From: an uncultured Flavobacteriaceae bacterium
GTDB taxonomy: Bacteria; Bacteroidota; Bacteroidia; Flavobacteriales; Flavobacteriaceae
Direction: 5' to 3'
Length of the DNA stretch: 64,000 nucleotides
Assembly (NCBI GenBank): GCA_938092005.1
Contig: CALKOU010000001.1
Location: forward strand, 205,736-269,735
How positions within the stretch are numbered: position 1 is the stretch's first letter; every line of letters starts with the position of its first letter. This document shows positions 27,205 through 36,894 of this stretch, one piece after another. The translations under genes were made by a program, and so were the position numbers. The notes under the pieces were generated by a model that saw only the letters and a list, made by a program, of their open reading frames with translations, was not told the origin of the DNA and searched no databases.

Positions 27205-28787
27205 AAGGTGTGTTTTAGTGGGAAACGTACGGTAAAAGTACTTCCTTTTCCTGGTTGACTCTTAACATATATCGTGCCATCATGTAATTCAACAATTCGT
27301 TTTACGTAAGAAAGACCTAATCCATGTCCTTTAACGTTGTGAATATCACCCGATTCTTCTCGGTAAAATCGAGTAAAAACCTTACGGCTTACACTGGCAC
27401 TCATACCAATTCCCCTATCTTGAATGGTAACCGTAAATGTATCATTTGAAATAATGGTAACCACGTCTATTTCAACATGGTTATCTGAGTATTTTATGGC
27501 GTTTTCTAATAAGTTAACCCAAACATTTGTCATGTGAGATTCGGAAATGGGGAGTTTGATTTGTAATGGATCCAGCGCTATTCGAAGCGTTCCTTCACGC
27601 TGATCTACCAATAGACGCACATGTTCAACAGCCGTTTTAATTGGAATGTGAGGATCTAACATAGTAGTAGTAAGTTCTAACTCTCGCCTATCCAATCTAG
27701 ATATTTGCAAGACATTTTCTACTTGCGTGTTCATGCGGCTGCTTTCATCACGAATCATGCCCAGGTATTGTGTTACTTTATCGGGTTGTTTGGCAATAAC
27801 CGGAGTTCCTAATGCATCTAGTGCCAACTGTATGGTCGCAATGGGTGTTTTAAACTCATGCGTCATGTTGTTGATAAAGTCTGTCTTAATATCGGATATC
27901 TTCTTTTGCTTTAAGGCTTGGAAAAGTGTAATGGTAAATACACCAATCAAAATAACAGTAAAAAGAATAGAAAGTGCGATGGAACTGGCCACTGATGACC
28001 TTAAAAAAGCGTCTTTCTCTGGAAAAATAAGACGTATTTCATATTTACTTTCTCCGTTTTCATCGACAAACAAAGGAGTTCTGTATGTAGGACTGTTGAC
28101 GTTTTGTAAAAAAGCATCGGTGCCTAATTGAGACATTCTATTTCCCTCGAAAACACGAAAATCAAAATCAATATCAATATCGCGTAGCAATAGCTCTTGC
28201 CCTAAAAGCAATTCCAACTCAAAAGTACTTGCGCGTTTTTCAATAGGCTTATTGGCGGCAATGTCCATAAAAATATTTTCATATTTTGCCTTATCCATAG
28301 ATGACAAACGCGCGATGCGCTGCATGCGCTCTGTTGATGACATATTATTGATGGTGTTCTCAACATCTTCCTCAAGAACAGTTGTAGCCATGATGCTACG
28401 ATAGTCCAAAATAGGAGTAGAGTCTGAAGACATTGGATCAAATAATTCAGGGAAAATTCCATAAGAATCTTCAATGATTCCTCGCGAAACCAAAAGGGCT
28501 TTGTTTTCAACTGTTGACCTGTCAATGTACTGAAACACTTCTGTTAGTTGTGATGCTTTCGGCGAGCCAATGCTATCCATTATTTTTTGAGTAGCACTGA
28601 TATAATCACGAAGTTCACGCTCTTTAATTTGTTCCGAAACTGCTGCCAGTGCGTTATTGACGCTTAACGAAAATTGACGATCGCGATTTGTCAGGTTTGT
28701 TTGAATCCAAAAGGTCTGGACAACAATAATACCCAACAGCGAAACCGCCATAAGCGCAATTAATGTGCTAAACAAACGCTTTTTCAT
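27201..28787 (-). CDS. rprX: Sensor histidine kinase, RprX-like
   Basis: 528 residues: TM1 at about 7-28, a roughly 240-residue extracytoplasmic sensor domain, TM2 at about 270-292, then HisKA with 'NMTHEFKTPIATIQ' (phospho-His), N-box 'WVNLLENAIKYS', 'DRGIGMSA' and 'GHGLGLSYVKRIVE'. It phosphorylates the coupled RprY-like regulator. The stimulus is unknown. Confidence 0.88.
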   Translation of the reverse strand: MKKRLFSTLIALMAVSLLGIIVVQTFWIQTNLTNRDRQFSLSVNNALAAVSEQIKERELRDYISATQKIMDSIGSPKASQLTEVFQYIDRSTVENKALLVSRGIIEDSYGIFPELFDPMSSDSTPILDYRSIMATTVLEEDVENTINNMSSTERMQRIARLSSMDKAKYENIFMDIAANKPIEKRASTFELELLLGQELLLRDIDIDFDFRVFEGNRMSQLGTDAFLQNVNSPTYRTPLFVDENGESKYEIRLIFPEKDAFLRSSVASSIALSILFTVILIGVFTITLFQALKQKKISDIKTDFINNMTHEFKTPIATIQLALDALGTPVIAKQPDKVTQYLGMIRDESSRMNTQVENVLQISRLDRRELELTTTMLDPHIPIKTAVEHVRLLVDQREGTLRIALDPLQIKLPISESHMTNVWVNLLENAIKYSDNHVEIDVVTIISNDTFTVTIQDRGIGMSASVSRKVFTRFYREESGDIHNVKGHGLGLSYVKRIVELHDGTIYVKSQPGKGSTFTVRFPLKHTL

Positions 28788-28875
28788 TTCAATAAAACTT
28801 TATAATATGCTCTTGATAACACGCCAATAGTTGGTTTAATGTTTAAGTAAAAATACACAACCTTTACGACACTGC

Positions 28876-29457
28876 TCAACTTTGCAACAACTGTTGATGA
28901 AGTTTGGCAACCTGCAAATTTGTTTCGTCCAAACTATTGTTTTGAATTATCATATTGGTTAGCGGTATCTTTTTTTCATCAGACCACTGGTGCAGCATTC
29001 GGTTTCGTATGGATTGTTCTGTGGTATTGTCACGTATCTGCACTCTTTCTATTCGCTGCGACTCAGGGCTAACAACTAAAATAACCCCGTCAAATCGATC
29101 TTGCTCTCCTAGTTCAAAGACTAGTGGAAATTCATAGAGCGTGTAAGGAGTATCTTGTTGTTTGTGCCAATTTATATATGCCTCGCGAGCAGCTGGATGA
29201 ACAATTGCATTGAGTTGGCTTAGCTTTTCATCATTGCCAAAAACTTGATCGGCAATAAAAAGTCTGTTTAATTTGCCTTTATTGTAAGACGCTGCACCAA
29301 ATGTTGCTATAATTTTATCCCGAAGCACTGCATCATGCTCCATGGCGTGCTTTGCAGATTCATCTGCAGCAAAAGTGGGCACCCCCAAATCCTCAAACAT
29401 AGAAAGCACTGTAGATTTCCCACTCCCTATTCCCCCAGTAAGCGCATAGTGTTTCAT
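28876..29457 (-). CDS. coaE: Dephospho-CoA kinase
   Basis: 193 residues with P-loop GGIGSGKST (residues 8-16), 'FAADESAKHAME', 'IVHPAARE' and 'EFPLVFELG'. Last step of CoA synthesis. It overlaps the YbbR-like gene by 4 nt. With panB and coaBC the window encodes three steps of the pantothenate/CoA pathway at separate sites. Confidence 0.94.
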   Translation of the reverse strand: MKHYALTGGIGSGKSTVLSMFEDLGVPTFAADESAKHAMEHDAVLRDKIIATFGAASYNKGKLNRLFIADQVFGNDEKLSQLNAIVHPAAREAYINWHKQQDTPYTLYEFPLVFELGEQDRFDGVILVVSPESQRIERVQIRDNTTEQSIRNRMLHQWSDEKKIPLTNMIIQNNSLDETNLQVAKLHQQLLQS

Positions 29458-30398
29458 TCCGAAATAAGGTATGAAACCGTTGGCGGTGTTACTACAACTT
29501 GTTTTGCGTTGTCGGGCAAACCCGTAATGCGAACAGGTAACTGCCCGGTTGCTGAAGGGTCATAGGTTACGTCAGCCCTAAAATCTGTGGCATTAATACT
29601 TCGTAAACTAGCAAGTGGTGCGGCAAATTTTAGCGTTACCTGCGTAGATGTAAGCAGAATATCTAAACTATCTGGAGCATTTTGTATTGCTAAAGGCAAC
29701 ACAAAAGATATGTCGGAATAACGATCAACTTGACCACTAACTTCAATTTCAGTAGCATTCCAATCTGCTAAAACAGTAATGGAATCTAAAAGTCTAGCCT
29801 TTAAAATAAAATCTTCCTTTACAACCTCATTAGAAGTCAACTCAAAAAAGGCAGTATCCAACAACTTTAGCGTTTCGCTGCCACCCGAAGCAACGACTTG
29901 ATCAATACTAAGCTGAATAGGAGAAGTCAACTGGTATCCCGCCGCTAATACTGGAGGAGCAATCAGTACAGGTTTAAAAGACTTTACCGAAGCTTTCGTA
30001 ATGGGTAAGCGCACAGAAGACAAAACAAATCCATTTAATCCATCCCCACTAGGATTTTGACGGCGGTAAGCATCAAACAAGAACCTCGTCGTAACAACAG
30101 GGTTATCTAGGTCTAGTTCTGGCAAATTGCTTGTGGAAAGTCTTAGTTCACGAGGAAAAAGACGTTTAAAGAAAATCGAAAAACCAGAGGCGGAAACGCT
30201 AGCCAAAACCTCCATTCGATTTTCGGTTAGTATAATAGACTCGGTATCGTTATGAAACGCTACATGTACCGGAGCAACGCTAGTGTAGGTTTCTGACAGC
30301 GCACTAAGTACCCAAATAAGCGCAGCGAAAACGAGGAACAAGAGTCCTTGCTTTGATCCTAAAAACCTTGATCTACGTATTCGCTGTTGCTTGGGCAT
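29454..30398 (-). CDS. YbbR/CdaR-like membrane-anchored protein
   Basis: 314 residues: a basic N-terminus, one transmembrane helix (about 18-38, 'GLLFLVFAALIWVLSAL') and an extracytoplasmic beta-rich region with YbbR-type repeats. In Firmicutes such proteins regulate the cyclic-di-AMP synthase CdaA; in Bacteroidota they commonly sit next to coaE as here. Role not established. Coupled with coaE by a 4-nt overlap and 13 nt after fabI. Confidence 0.7.
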   Translation of the reverse strand: MPKQQRIRRSRFLGSKQGLLFLVFAALIWVLSALSETYTSVAPVHVAFHNDTESIILTENRMEVLASVSASGFSIFFKRLFPRELRLSTSNLPELDLDNPVVTTRFLFDAYRRQNPSGDGLNGFVLSSVRLPITKASVKSFKPVLIAPPVLAAGYQLTSPIQLSIDQVVASGGSETLKLLDTAFFELTSNEVVKEDFILKARLLDSITVLADWNATEIEVSGQVDRYSDISFVLPLAIQNAPDSLDILLTSTQVTLKFAAPLASLRSINATDFRADVTYDPSATGQLPVRITGLPDNAKQVVVTPPTVSYLISE

Positions 30399-30410
30399 TC
30401 TAGTTGTTAT

Positions 30411-31226
30411 TTACTGGTCTTCAAAGGCTTGCATGACGGCATCACTAACTCCCATGTTGGAAAATCCACCATCGTGAAACAGGTTTTGAAGCGTTACTTT
30501 TCGCGTCAAATCAGAAAAAAGTGAAACCGTATAATTTGCACAGTCTAATGCGGATGCATTTCCTAATGGTGACATTTTTTCAGCGTATGAAATAAAACCA
30601 TCAAAACCTTTCACTCCTTTACCAGCTGTTGTGGGTGTTGGTGATTGTGAAATGGTATTGACACGTACTTTTTTGTCACGTCCAAAAAAATACCCAAAAC
30701 TTCGAGCAATAGACTCTAAAAAAGCTTTGTTGTCTGCCATATCATTATAATCTGGAAACACACGTTGTGCCGCCATATAAGATAAGGCTACAATACTGCC
30801 CCACTCACTCATAGCGTCTTGCTTATAAAGCACTTGCATCACTTTATGGAACGAACCAGCAGAAACATCCCATCCCTTAGCGGTCCAATCGTATTTTTGA
30901 TCGGTGTAAGAACGTCCTTTTCTTACATTGACAGACATACCAATAGAGTGTAACACAAAGTCAATTTTACCCCCCAAAACCTCAACAGCTTCATTTACCA
31001 ATTTTTCTAAATCTTCTAAAGAAGTAGCGTCAGCAGGGATAATTTTAGAGCCTGTTGCTTCAGCCAATTGGTTGATGGTACCCATACGCATAGCAATGGG
31101 TGCGTTTGTTAACACAAAACTACCACCTTCCTCATGCACACGTTGTGCCGTTTTCCAAGCGATGGAGTTTTCGTCCAATGCGCCAAAAATGATACCTCGT
31201 TTTCCTTTTAATAATCCGTAACTCAT
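30411..31226 (-). CDS. fabI: Enoyl-[acyl-carrier-protein] reductase (NADH)
   Basis: 271 residues of the FabI type: 'GKRGIIFGALDENSIAWKTAQ' for NAD binding, 'VLHSIGMS', and the catalytic Tyr-x6-Lys in 'YNDMADNKA'. 'TTAGKGVKGFDG' and the C-terminal 'LFHDGGFSNMG' are also conserved. Reduces trans-2-enoyl-ACP in type II fatty acid synthesis; the target class for triclosan-like inhibitors. It lies 15 nt after recN in the same direction. Confidence 0.95.
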   Translation of the reverse strand: MSYGLLKGKRGIIFGALDENSIAWKTAQRVHEEGGSFVLTNAPIAMRMGTINQLAEATGSKIIPADATSLEDLEKLVNEAVEVLGGKIDFVLHSIGMSVNVRKGRSYTDQKYDWTAKGWDVSAGSFHKVMQVLYKQDAMSEWGSIVALSYMAAQRVFPDYNDMADNKAFLESIARSFGYFFGRDKKVRVNTISQSPTPTTAGKGVKGFDGFISYAEKMSPLGNASALDCANYTVSLFSDLTRKVTLQNLFHDGGFSNMGVSDAVMQAFEDQ

Positions 31227-31240
31227 AGTTGTAATTTAAA

Positions 31241-32896
31241 TTATACGTTTCGTAACTCGCGGGCATGCGTTCGGGCAGATGCCTTAACATCCTTACCACT
31301 CAGCATTTCTGCAAGTTCTTCAATTCTGCCCTCTTCATCAAGAGGTATTAAAAATGTTTGTGTGGATTCTCCAACCACTTTCTTATAAACTTTGTAATGT
31401 GCGTCGGCTAATGCAGCTATTTGCGGAAGGTGCGTAATCGAAATCACTTGCATGTGACGGCTCATGTCGTGCATACGCTTGCCCATAGCATTTGCCATTT
31501 CTCCTGAAACACCTGTGTCAATTTCGTCTAAAACTAATGTTGGGAGTTGGGTTTTCTCAGCCATAATAGACTTAATCACCAACATGATTCGCGATAATTC
31601 TCCGCCCGAAGCTACTTTACTTAGTGGCGCAAAAGCTACCCCTTTGTTAGCAGAAAAAAGCAGTATAGCTTCATCAGTACCATTACTTGTAGGCATGTCA
31701 AGGGGGTTGAGCTCCAATGAGAAACGAACATGTTCCATACCTAAGTCGCGTGAACGCAACGCTAACGCATCAGCAAGCGGCTCACAAAGTTGTTGCCGTT
31801 CATTGTGCAATATTATGGCTGCATTATCCAATGCCTTTTTGGATTGAAGCACCTCTTGCTGTACTAGTTGTATTTCTTCATCCATAGCTTCGGCTCCATC
31901 ACATAGTTGCCGCAGATGTTCCCGTTTTTCAATGAGCCCGGCTGCATCTTGAAGCTGATGTTTTTGACACAAGTGATTTAGCGTACTAAGTTGTTCTTCA
32001 ACCTCTTGCAAACGTAGAGGATCGCCTTGTACGGCTTCGCCCAATTGTTGTGCCTCAGTTACTACGTCTGCTATTTCAATACCTATACTAGACACACGAT
32101 CGTAAAGTGATTTGTATGCGCCCCCTAAGTCTGAAATTTTAGCTAATAACTGAGTAATGGTAATAACTTGATCTTGAATCCCAAGTCCCTCTTGCATACT
32201 TATAGAAACAACCTCAGAAAGCGCAGCTTGAAGCCCTGTGGCATTTCGTAACACATTGGCTTCTTCTTCCAAACGTTCCATGCAATTTGGTGAGAGCGTT
32301 ACCTGCTCTAGCTCGTTGCGTAAAAATTTATGATAATCTAAGGCCTCATCCGATTTTCGTTGACGGGCTACTAAAGTTTCCAATTCAGCAACACCACTAC
32401 GCCATTGCGCATAGGCTTTTCTGTAATCTTGCAAAGGGGTTACATTAACGTTGTAAGCATCAATCAAGTTCAAATAAAATGATTGATCCGTAAGCTGCAG
32501 GGTTTGCCGCTGGGTGTGGATGTCAACCAAGGAATTTCCGATCTTTTTGAGCGCATCAAGTGTGGTGGGTGTATCATTAATAAATGCTCGTGACTTACCT
32601 GATGCACTAAGTTCTCGTCGAATAATCGTGTGGCGTTCCGCATCCAAATCCAGTTGCTCAAAAACGTCTTTTATCCTGTGTTTGTCAATATCAAAAGTAG
32701 CTTCCACTATGCATTTTGATGCATGGGCACGAATAGTAGACAAATCGGCGCGCTGTCCTAAAATAAGTGATAATGCTTGTAGTAAAATGGATTTTCCAGA
32801 GCCTGTTTCACCCGTCAAAATACACAACCCCGAATCAAAAGACACCTCTAGGTCTTCAATGAGTGAAAAGTTTTTGATGGATAGTGAAAGTAACAC
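31241..32896 (-). CDS. recN: DNA repair protein RecN
   Basis: 551 residues of the SMC-like ABC ATPase family: Walker A 'LTGETGSGKSILLQAL' near residue 30, a central coiled-coil, the signature 'SKVASGGELSRIMLVIK', Walker B 'TLVLDEIDTGVSG' and 'VISITHLPQIAA'. Acts in double-strand-break repair. The start is a GTG at 32896 (MLLSLSIKN), 21 nt after a perfect TATATTTG element. Confidence 0.95.
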   Translation of the reverse strand: MLLSLSIKNFSLIEDLEVSFDSGLCILTGETGSGKSILLQALSLILGQRADLSTIRAHASKCIVEATFDIDKHRIKDVFEQLDLDAERHTIIRRELSASGKSRAFINDTPTTLDALKKIGNSLVDIHTQRQTLQLTDQSFYLNLIDAYNVNVTPLQDYRKAYAQWRSGVAELETLVARQRKSDEALDYHKFLRNELEQVTLSPNCMERLEEEANVLRNATGLQAALSEVVSISMQEGLGIQDQVITITQLLAKISDLGGAYKSLYDRVSSIGIEIADVVTEAQQLGEAVQGDPLRLQEVEEQLSTLNHLCQKHQLQDAAGLIEKREHLRQLCDGAEAMDEEIQLVQQEVLQSKKALDNAAIILHNERQQLCEPLADALALRSRDLGMEHVRFSLELNPLDMPTSNGTDEAILLFSANKGVAFAPLSKVASGGELSRIMLVIKSIMAEKTQLPTLVLDEIDTGVSGEMANAMGKRMHDMSRHMQVISITHLPQIAALADAHYKVYKKVVGESTQTFLIPLDEEGRIEELAEMLSGKDVKASARTHARELRNV

Positions 32897-32917
32897 GGCT
32901 TATTGTTGACGTTATTT

Positions 32918-32925
32918 CAAATATA
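32918..32925 (-). promoter_or_regulatory. Bacteroidota -7 element of recN
   Basis: TATATTTG on the minus strand, located between porD and recN, indicating that recN can be expressed apart from the bamD-porD operon. Confidence 0.5.
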
Positions 32926-32957
32926 GTGTGTTTCTTCCACTTAAAGACATGAAGTTA

Positions 32958-33845
32958 TTAACGCGGAATACTGCTCCAGTAGGACGACATACTAGGCACA
33001 AATCGATTCAGAAAACGAATCAAATCTTGTGTTTCAATTTCAGGACCACTACTAAAAAGCTGTCCAATTTCCTCGGCTTTAGCATCAAAAAATGATTGGA
33101 TTAGATACGAATTTGGCTGACGACGCATTACGTTTTGCAAAGCTATTAGTTGGTCTGCAATATGTGTTTTGGCGTCTTTCGACTGGTCGGTCATGACATC
33201 TAAACCATTGCGGTGGTACTCATAAACAAGGGTTCGGAAATCTTTGAGGGCGGGTGATGATAGTTCATCAATAAGGTCATACCTCCCATTTTGGCGTTGG
33301 TTGGCCGCCCAGCCAGAAGCATTGCTAGCCTGTGCTGCATTCGCAATGGTTCGCGCACGTTCAAAATAAGGTGTCCCACCAAGGGGCGAAAAACTGTCAA
33401 GCTCCATTCCAATAACCAAATTGATATAATAAGACAAAACCGAAACAAGATTGTTGTTAAATCGGTTTACGTCGTAGTAAAAAGGTTGAAATTCCTGATA
33501 GGTAAACGCAAAGCTGCTGTCTAGATAATTAACAAGTGGCGCTGTATAATTGGTGTTGTAAACCAACCTTCCCGACTGGACTTGCAGGGTTCCAACATAT
33601 GAATTGTTATTCACGCTGTTAACGGTTAATAACATTGCGATTGAAATTTCGGAGGTGTTAGTTCCCCTTTCAGTAGTCCAACGTGTATTGTTTAGAAAGT
33701 CTTGTGCCGCCTTCTCAAGTGTTTGCAATGGAGTTACATTGGTTTGATCTACTAAATCGGTATTTACCGTTAAAGTTACCGTAACGGGTTGCGCCCAAGA
33801 AAAAGTACTGCATACAAAAACAAAAAAAAGCATTTTAACGTTCAT
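32958..33845 (-). CDS. porD: Type IX secretion-associated protein PorD (DUF4835)
   Basis: 295 residues with a signal peptide (ends FSWA-Q). The chain matches the DUF4835 family by length and by 'NNTRWT', 'YNTNYTAPLVNYLDSSFAFTYQEFQPF', 'MELDSFSPLGGTPYFERA' and the C-terminal 'FLNRFVPSM'. DUF4835 members have been linked to the T9SS as PorD. The ATG at 33845 overlaps the coaBC end by 11 nt; an ATG at 33833 would avoid the overlap but shorten the signal peptide. Gene order bamD-rpoZ-coaBC-porD-recN is a common flavobacterial arrangement. Confidence 0.82.
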   Translation of the reverse strand: MNVKMLFFVFVCSTFSWAQPVTVTLTVNTDLVDQTNVTPLQTLEKAAQDFLNNTRWTTERGTNTSEISIAMLLTVNSVNNNSYVGTLQVQSGRLVYNTNYTAPLVNYLDSSFAFTYQEFQPFYYDVNRFNNNLVSVLSYYINLVIGMELDSFSPLGGTPYFERARTIANAAQASNASGWAANQRQNGRYDLIDELSSPALKDFRTLVYEYHRNGLDVMTDQSKDAKTHIADQLIALQNVMRRQPNSYLIQSFFDAKAEEIGQLFSSGPEIETQDLIRFLNRFVPSMSSYWSSIPR

Positions 33846-35049
33846 CAAACATATTTTTTAAGTGATTCAACACATCCGCAGCTACATCCTCTTTTGGTTT
33901 TAGAGGATAGTGTACTGCTTCTTTGTCAGCTTGCAAGAATGAAATTTTGTTGGTATCATGTCCAAATCCAGCTCCAGCATCCGCGAGTGAATTTACAACA
34001 ATCCCATCCAAATTCTTTTGTGCAAGTTTTTGCTGTCCATAGCGCAAAGCATCTTGCGTTTCTAATGCAAACCCTATTAAGCGTTGATGCTGTTTCTTTT
34101 TACCAAGCGTTTTTAAAATATCTGTCGTTGGTTCAAGCGGAATGGTTGCCACCCCCTCCTGCTTTTTGATTTTCTGATTAGCTTTCTCAGCAGGCTTAAA
34201 GTCAGCAACCGCAGCCGTCATAATAAGGGCATCTGTTTTTTCGTAAACATCCAAACAAGCCGCTAACATTTGTTGTGCTGTGGTAACAGAAACTAACGAA
34301 ACATTGGGATGCGCTTTATTACCAGCCGTTGGACCGCTAATTAAGGTAACTTCTGCTCCCTGTTTTGCTGCAACATTTGCTAGTGCATATCCCATTTTTC
34401 CTGACGAATGATTTCCAATAAAACGTACAGGATCAATAGGTTCGTATGTGGGACCTGCTGTAATGGTTATTTTTTTACCCGAAAGTGGCGATTTCGACTC
34501 AAAATAGGATGCCATTCGAGCTACGATTTGTTCGGGTTCTTCCATTCTCCCTTCGCCTTCTAATCCACTAGCCAAAGAACCAGAAGTAGCAGGAATATGC
34601 ATGTTCCCATTAGCGATTAATTGCTCTATATTTTTCTTATTAGCCGGGTGTTTGTGCATGTCCAAATCCATAGCTGGCGCAAAAAAAACAGGGCATTTTG
34701 CAGAAAGGTAAGTAGCTAAAAGCAGATTGTCAGCGGCAGCAGTAGCCATCTTGGCAAGGGTATTGGCAGAAGCTGGGGCAACAAGCATCACATCAGCCCA
34801 AAGACCTAATGCAACGTGATTATTCCAAACCGCATTGTCGTTGTCGTCTTGCGTAAAAGATGATAATACTTCACGGTTGGTGAGCGTTGATAATGTAAGG
34901 GGTGTGACGAAACCTTTTGCGGAATCGGTCATAATAACCTGAACCGTAGCACCTGCTTTGACAAGTAATCGAGCAATATTTGGCGTCTTGTAGGCCGCTA
35001 TACTCCCCGATATCCCGAGTAGAATTCGCTTGTCATGCAGAATAGACAT
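33835..35049 (-). CDS. coaBC: Bifunctional phosphopantothenoylcysteine decarboxylase/synthase
   Basis: 404 residues. N-terminal CoaC flavoprotein domain (about 1-185) with 'LLGISGSIAAYKTPNI', 'VAPASANTLAKMA' and 'PAMDLDMHKHP'. C-terminal CoaB domain (about 190-400) with 'ITAGPTYEPIDPVRFIGNHSSGKMGYALA' features and 'AAVADFKP'. It makes 4'-phosphopantetheine from phosphopantothenate and cysteine. It starts 2 nt after the omega-like gene. Confidence 0.95.
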   Translation of the reverse strand: MSILHDKRILLGISGSIAAYKTPNIARLLVKAGATVQVIMTDSAKGFVTPLTLSTLTNREVLSSFTQDDNDNAVWNNHVALGLWADVMLVAPASANTLAKMATAAADNLLLATYLSAKCPVFFAPAMDLDMHKHPANKKNIEQLIANGNMHIPATSGSLASGLEGEGRMEEPEQIVARMASYFESKSPLSGKKITITAGPTYEPIDPVRFIGNHSSGKMGYALANVAAKQGAEVTLISGPTAGNKAHPNVSLVSVTTAQQMLAACLDVYEKTDALIMTAAVADFKPAEKANQKIKKQEGVATIPLEPTTDILKTLGKKKQHQRLIGFALETQDALRYGQQKLAQKNLDGIVVNSLADAGAGFGHDTNKISFLQADKEAVHYPLKPKEDVAADVLNHLKNMFDER

Positions 35050-35051
35050 GT

Positions 35052-35381
35052 CTATTTACTTGCGTCAGCATCTGTGTGCCGATAATAAATCTTTTCTTGG
35101 AGCCACTGCTCAATAGCAATAGCGTGTGGCTTTGGAAGCTTTTCATAAAACTTAGAAACTTCTATCTGCTCTTTGTTTTCAAATATTTCCTCTAGGTTTT
35201 CTGTAGGTGTTGCAAATTCTTCTAGTTTCTCAAACAGTTCTGTTTTGATATCCTCATTAATTTGCACGGCACGCTTTGCCATTACAGAAATACTTTCGTA
35301 AATGTTACCAGTGGTCGCATCAAGTTCGTTGCGATCGTATGTTTTTGTTGTAGCTGCGGCTTGTGTGCTTTTTAAGTCCAT
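35052..35381 (-). CDS. rpoZ: RNA polymerase omega-like subunit (Rpb6 family)
   Basis: 109 residues. 'YDRNELDATTGNIYESISVMAKRAVQINEDIKTEL' resembles the omega/Rpb6 core helix region (the usual N-Y-E-x-x-x-x-A-x-R-A-x-Q pattern), with a Bacteroidota-specific acidic C-terminal part. Position between bamD and coaBC is the standard one for this family. It has been annotated as omega in related genomes. A TACTTTTG element on the minus strand (35409-35402), inside the bamD 3' end, may give it its own promoter. Confidence 0.72.
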   Translation of the reverse strand: MDLKSTQAAATTKTYDRNELDATTGNIYESISVMAKRAVQINEDIKTELFEKLEEFATPTENLEEIFENKEQIEVSKFYEKLPKPHAIAIEQWLQEKIYYRHTDADASK

Positions 35382-35390
35382 GCGTATTAT

Positions 35391-36191
35391 TTAATTGGAT
35401 GCAAAAGTACGGATTTCTTGCTCAATATCTTCCATTAGCTTTTGCGCTTCTTCCATATGAGTAGATTCGGGATATAAACGTTTGAAATTGTCAAACTTAG
35501 CCTTAGCGTCTTCTAACCTTTTTTCCTTCTTATACGCAACGCTATTAATAGCCAGTGTTGCCATGGCAGAAAACTGAACAACTAGTGCTGCTTCTCGGAA
35601 GGAAGTACCCGGATTATCTGCAATAAAATTATCCAGAGCCTTTACAGAGGCTTTGTAATCGCGAATCGTATTGTACTGTTTTGCTGTTTCAAACCCTTTT
35701 TTTTCTGTCTTAATACGAAGTTCTTGAGCCATTGCGTTCGCATCTTCCATGTGCTCGCTTTGTGGATAACGATCGATAAATTCTTGCAATTTATCAAGAG
35801 CTTCAAATGTATCTGTCTGATCTAAGCTGTACTTTGGAGAGGTCATGTAATAGGCATAAGCCATCATAAAATAAGCTTCGTCTGCTTTTTGACTTTTAGG
35901 GTATGCCTTTACAAATGTCTCAAATTCGTATGCTGCTAAAATATAACGCTTGGTTTCGAGAAGCGTGTTTGCGTAAAAGAAAACAATACGTTCGGCTTGT
36001 GGCTTCCCACGGTATGCCCCTTTTAATTGTTCAAAGAGTTGCGATGCTCTCCTATAATCTCCTTTATCATATAAGCTTTGAGCCAGATCGTTCTTAACAC
36101 CAAGATCTTCGCTCTTTAATGCCTTTTGAAAATCACTACAACCTACAACTAGAAAAAGTAGGCTTACAATTAAATAATGTGGTACTTTCAT
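35391..36191 (-). CDS. bamD: Outer-membrane assembly lipoprotein BamD
   Basis: 266 residues from the ATG at 36191 (MKVPHYLIVSLLFLVVGC), which gives a proper lipobox with lipid Cys. The mature part is a string of TPR-like repeats: 'ERIVFFYANTLLETKRYILAAYEFETFV', 'YPKSQKADEAYFMMAYAYY', 'YPQSEHMEDA' and 'YPESTHMEEAQKL'. BamD is the essential partner of BamA in inserting outer-membrane barrels. It heads the bamD-rpoZ-coaBC-porD operon and is divergent from the PagL-like gene. Confidence 0.92.
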   Translation of the reverse strand: MKVPHYLIVSLLFLVVGCSDFQKALKSEDLGVKNDLAQSLYDKGDYRRASQLFEQLKGAYRGKPQAERIVFFYANTLLETKRYILAAYEFETFVKAYPKSQKADEAYFMMAYAYYMTSPKYSLDQTDTFEALDKLQEFIDRYPQSEHMEDANAMAQELRIKTEKKGFETAKQYNTIRDYKASVKALDNFIADNPGTSFREAALVVQFSAMATLAINSVAYKKEKRLEDAKAKFDNFKRLYPESTHMEEAQKLMEDIEQEIRTFASN

Positions 36192-36222
36192 GGCGGCTAA
36201 TTTAATCAAAACCATCCATATT

Positions 36223-36894
36223 ATGAGGCAAATGCCTACATCTTATTTATTAGCTTTAAGTTTCTTGTTTTCGTCTCACCTGCTAGTGGCACAAGAAAAT
36301 AAAGTTGTTTTTCCCTGGGGCATACATGTTGGCTATAGTACGCAGCAAACCTTTCCCTATAACGACAAGGATTATAGGCTTACACAGCAACACATACTTG
36401 CGCAATTTGTAGTGAAACAATTTGATATGGGATCCGTGGGGGCAACAATTACGGCTGAGGGAGGCTATTACCTTTCACAACACCAATTGATAAATAAATG
36501 GTTTACAACAAGTCCTAAATTCATTAATTTACCAGAAAACTTTCAAGAGACTATGCTTAAGAAAAAAAGCATCCATCAAATTGCTACACATCTTGGAATT
36601 GAACTGTCATATTATTTAACTCCAAAAACAGCACTGTTTGGGTATGCTGCCATTGGCCCGATGTACACTTCGCAACAAACAGAACGCTTGGCGGCCGGAC
36701 TTGCCTTTTCAGATAATGTTGGCATTGGAATAAGAATAAAGTACAATCCACGTATTTGGATTATCAGTACCGTGTTGTTTCGTCATGAATCAAATGCTGA
36801 TTTAAAATTTCCTAACTCAGGACATAATACGACAGGAATACGGTTGGGAGTACGATTTAATCCAACTGCTCCACAAAAGGTTTTAATGCCGTAA
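36223..36894 (+). CDS. Acyloxyacyl hydrolase / PagL-like lipid A deacylase
   Basis: About 223 residues: signal peptide (ends LLVA-Q), then an eight-strand-type small outer-membrane barrel. The segment 'FRHESNADLKFPNSGHNTTGIRLGVRF' near the C-terminus matches the PagL catalytic region, where a His-Ser pair (H-x-S-N) forms the active site; here it is H-E-S-N. It would remove a 3-O-acyl chain from lipid A in the outer membrane. ATGs at 36223 or 36232 are both possible; an earlier open frame reaches back into bamD and is rejected. The 3' end overlaps dapA (opposite strand) by 38 nt. Confidence 0.72.
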   Translation: MRQMPTSYLLALSFLFSSHLLVAQENKVVFPWGIHVGYSTQQTFPYNDKDYRLTQQHILAQFVVKQFDMGSVGATITAEGGYYLSQHQLINKWFTTSPKFINLPENFQETMLKKKSIHQIATHLGIELSYYLTPKTALFGYAAIGPMYTSQQTERLAAGLAFSDNVGIGIRIKYNPRIWIISTVLFRHESNADLKFPNSGHNTTGIRLGVRFNPTAPQKVLMP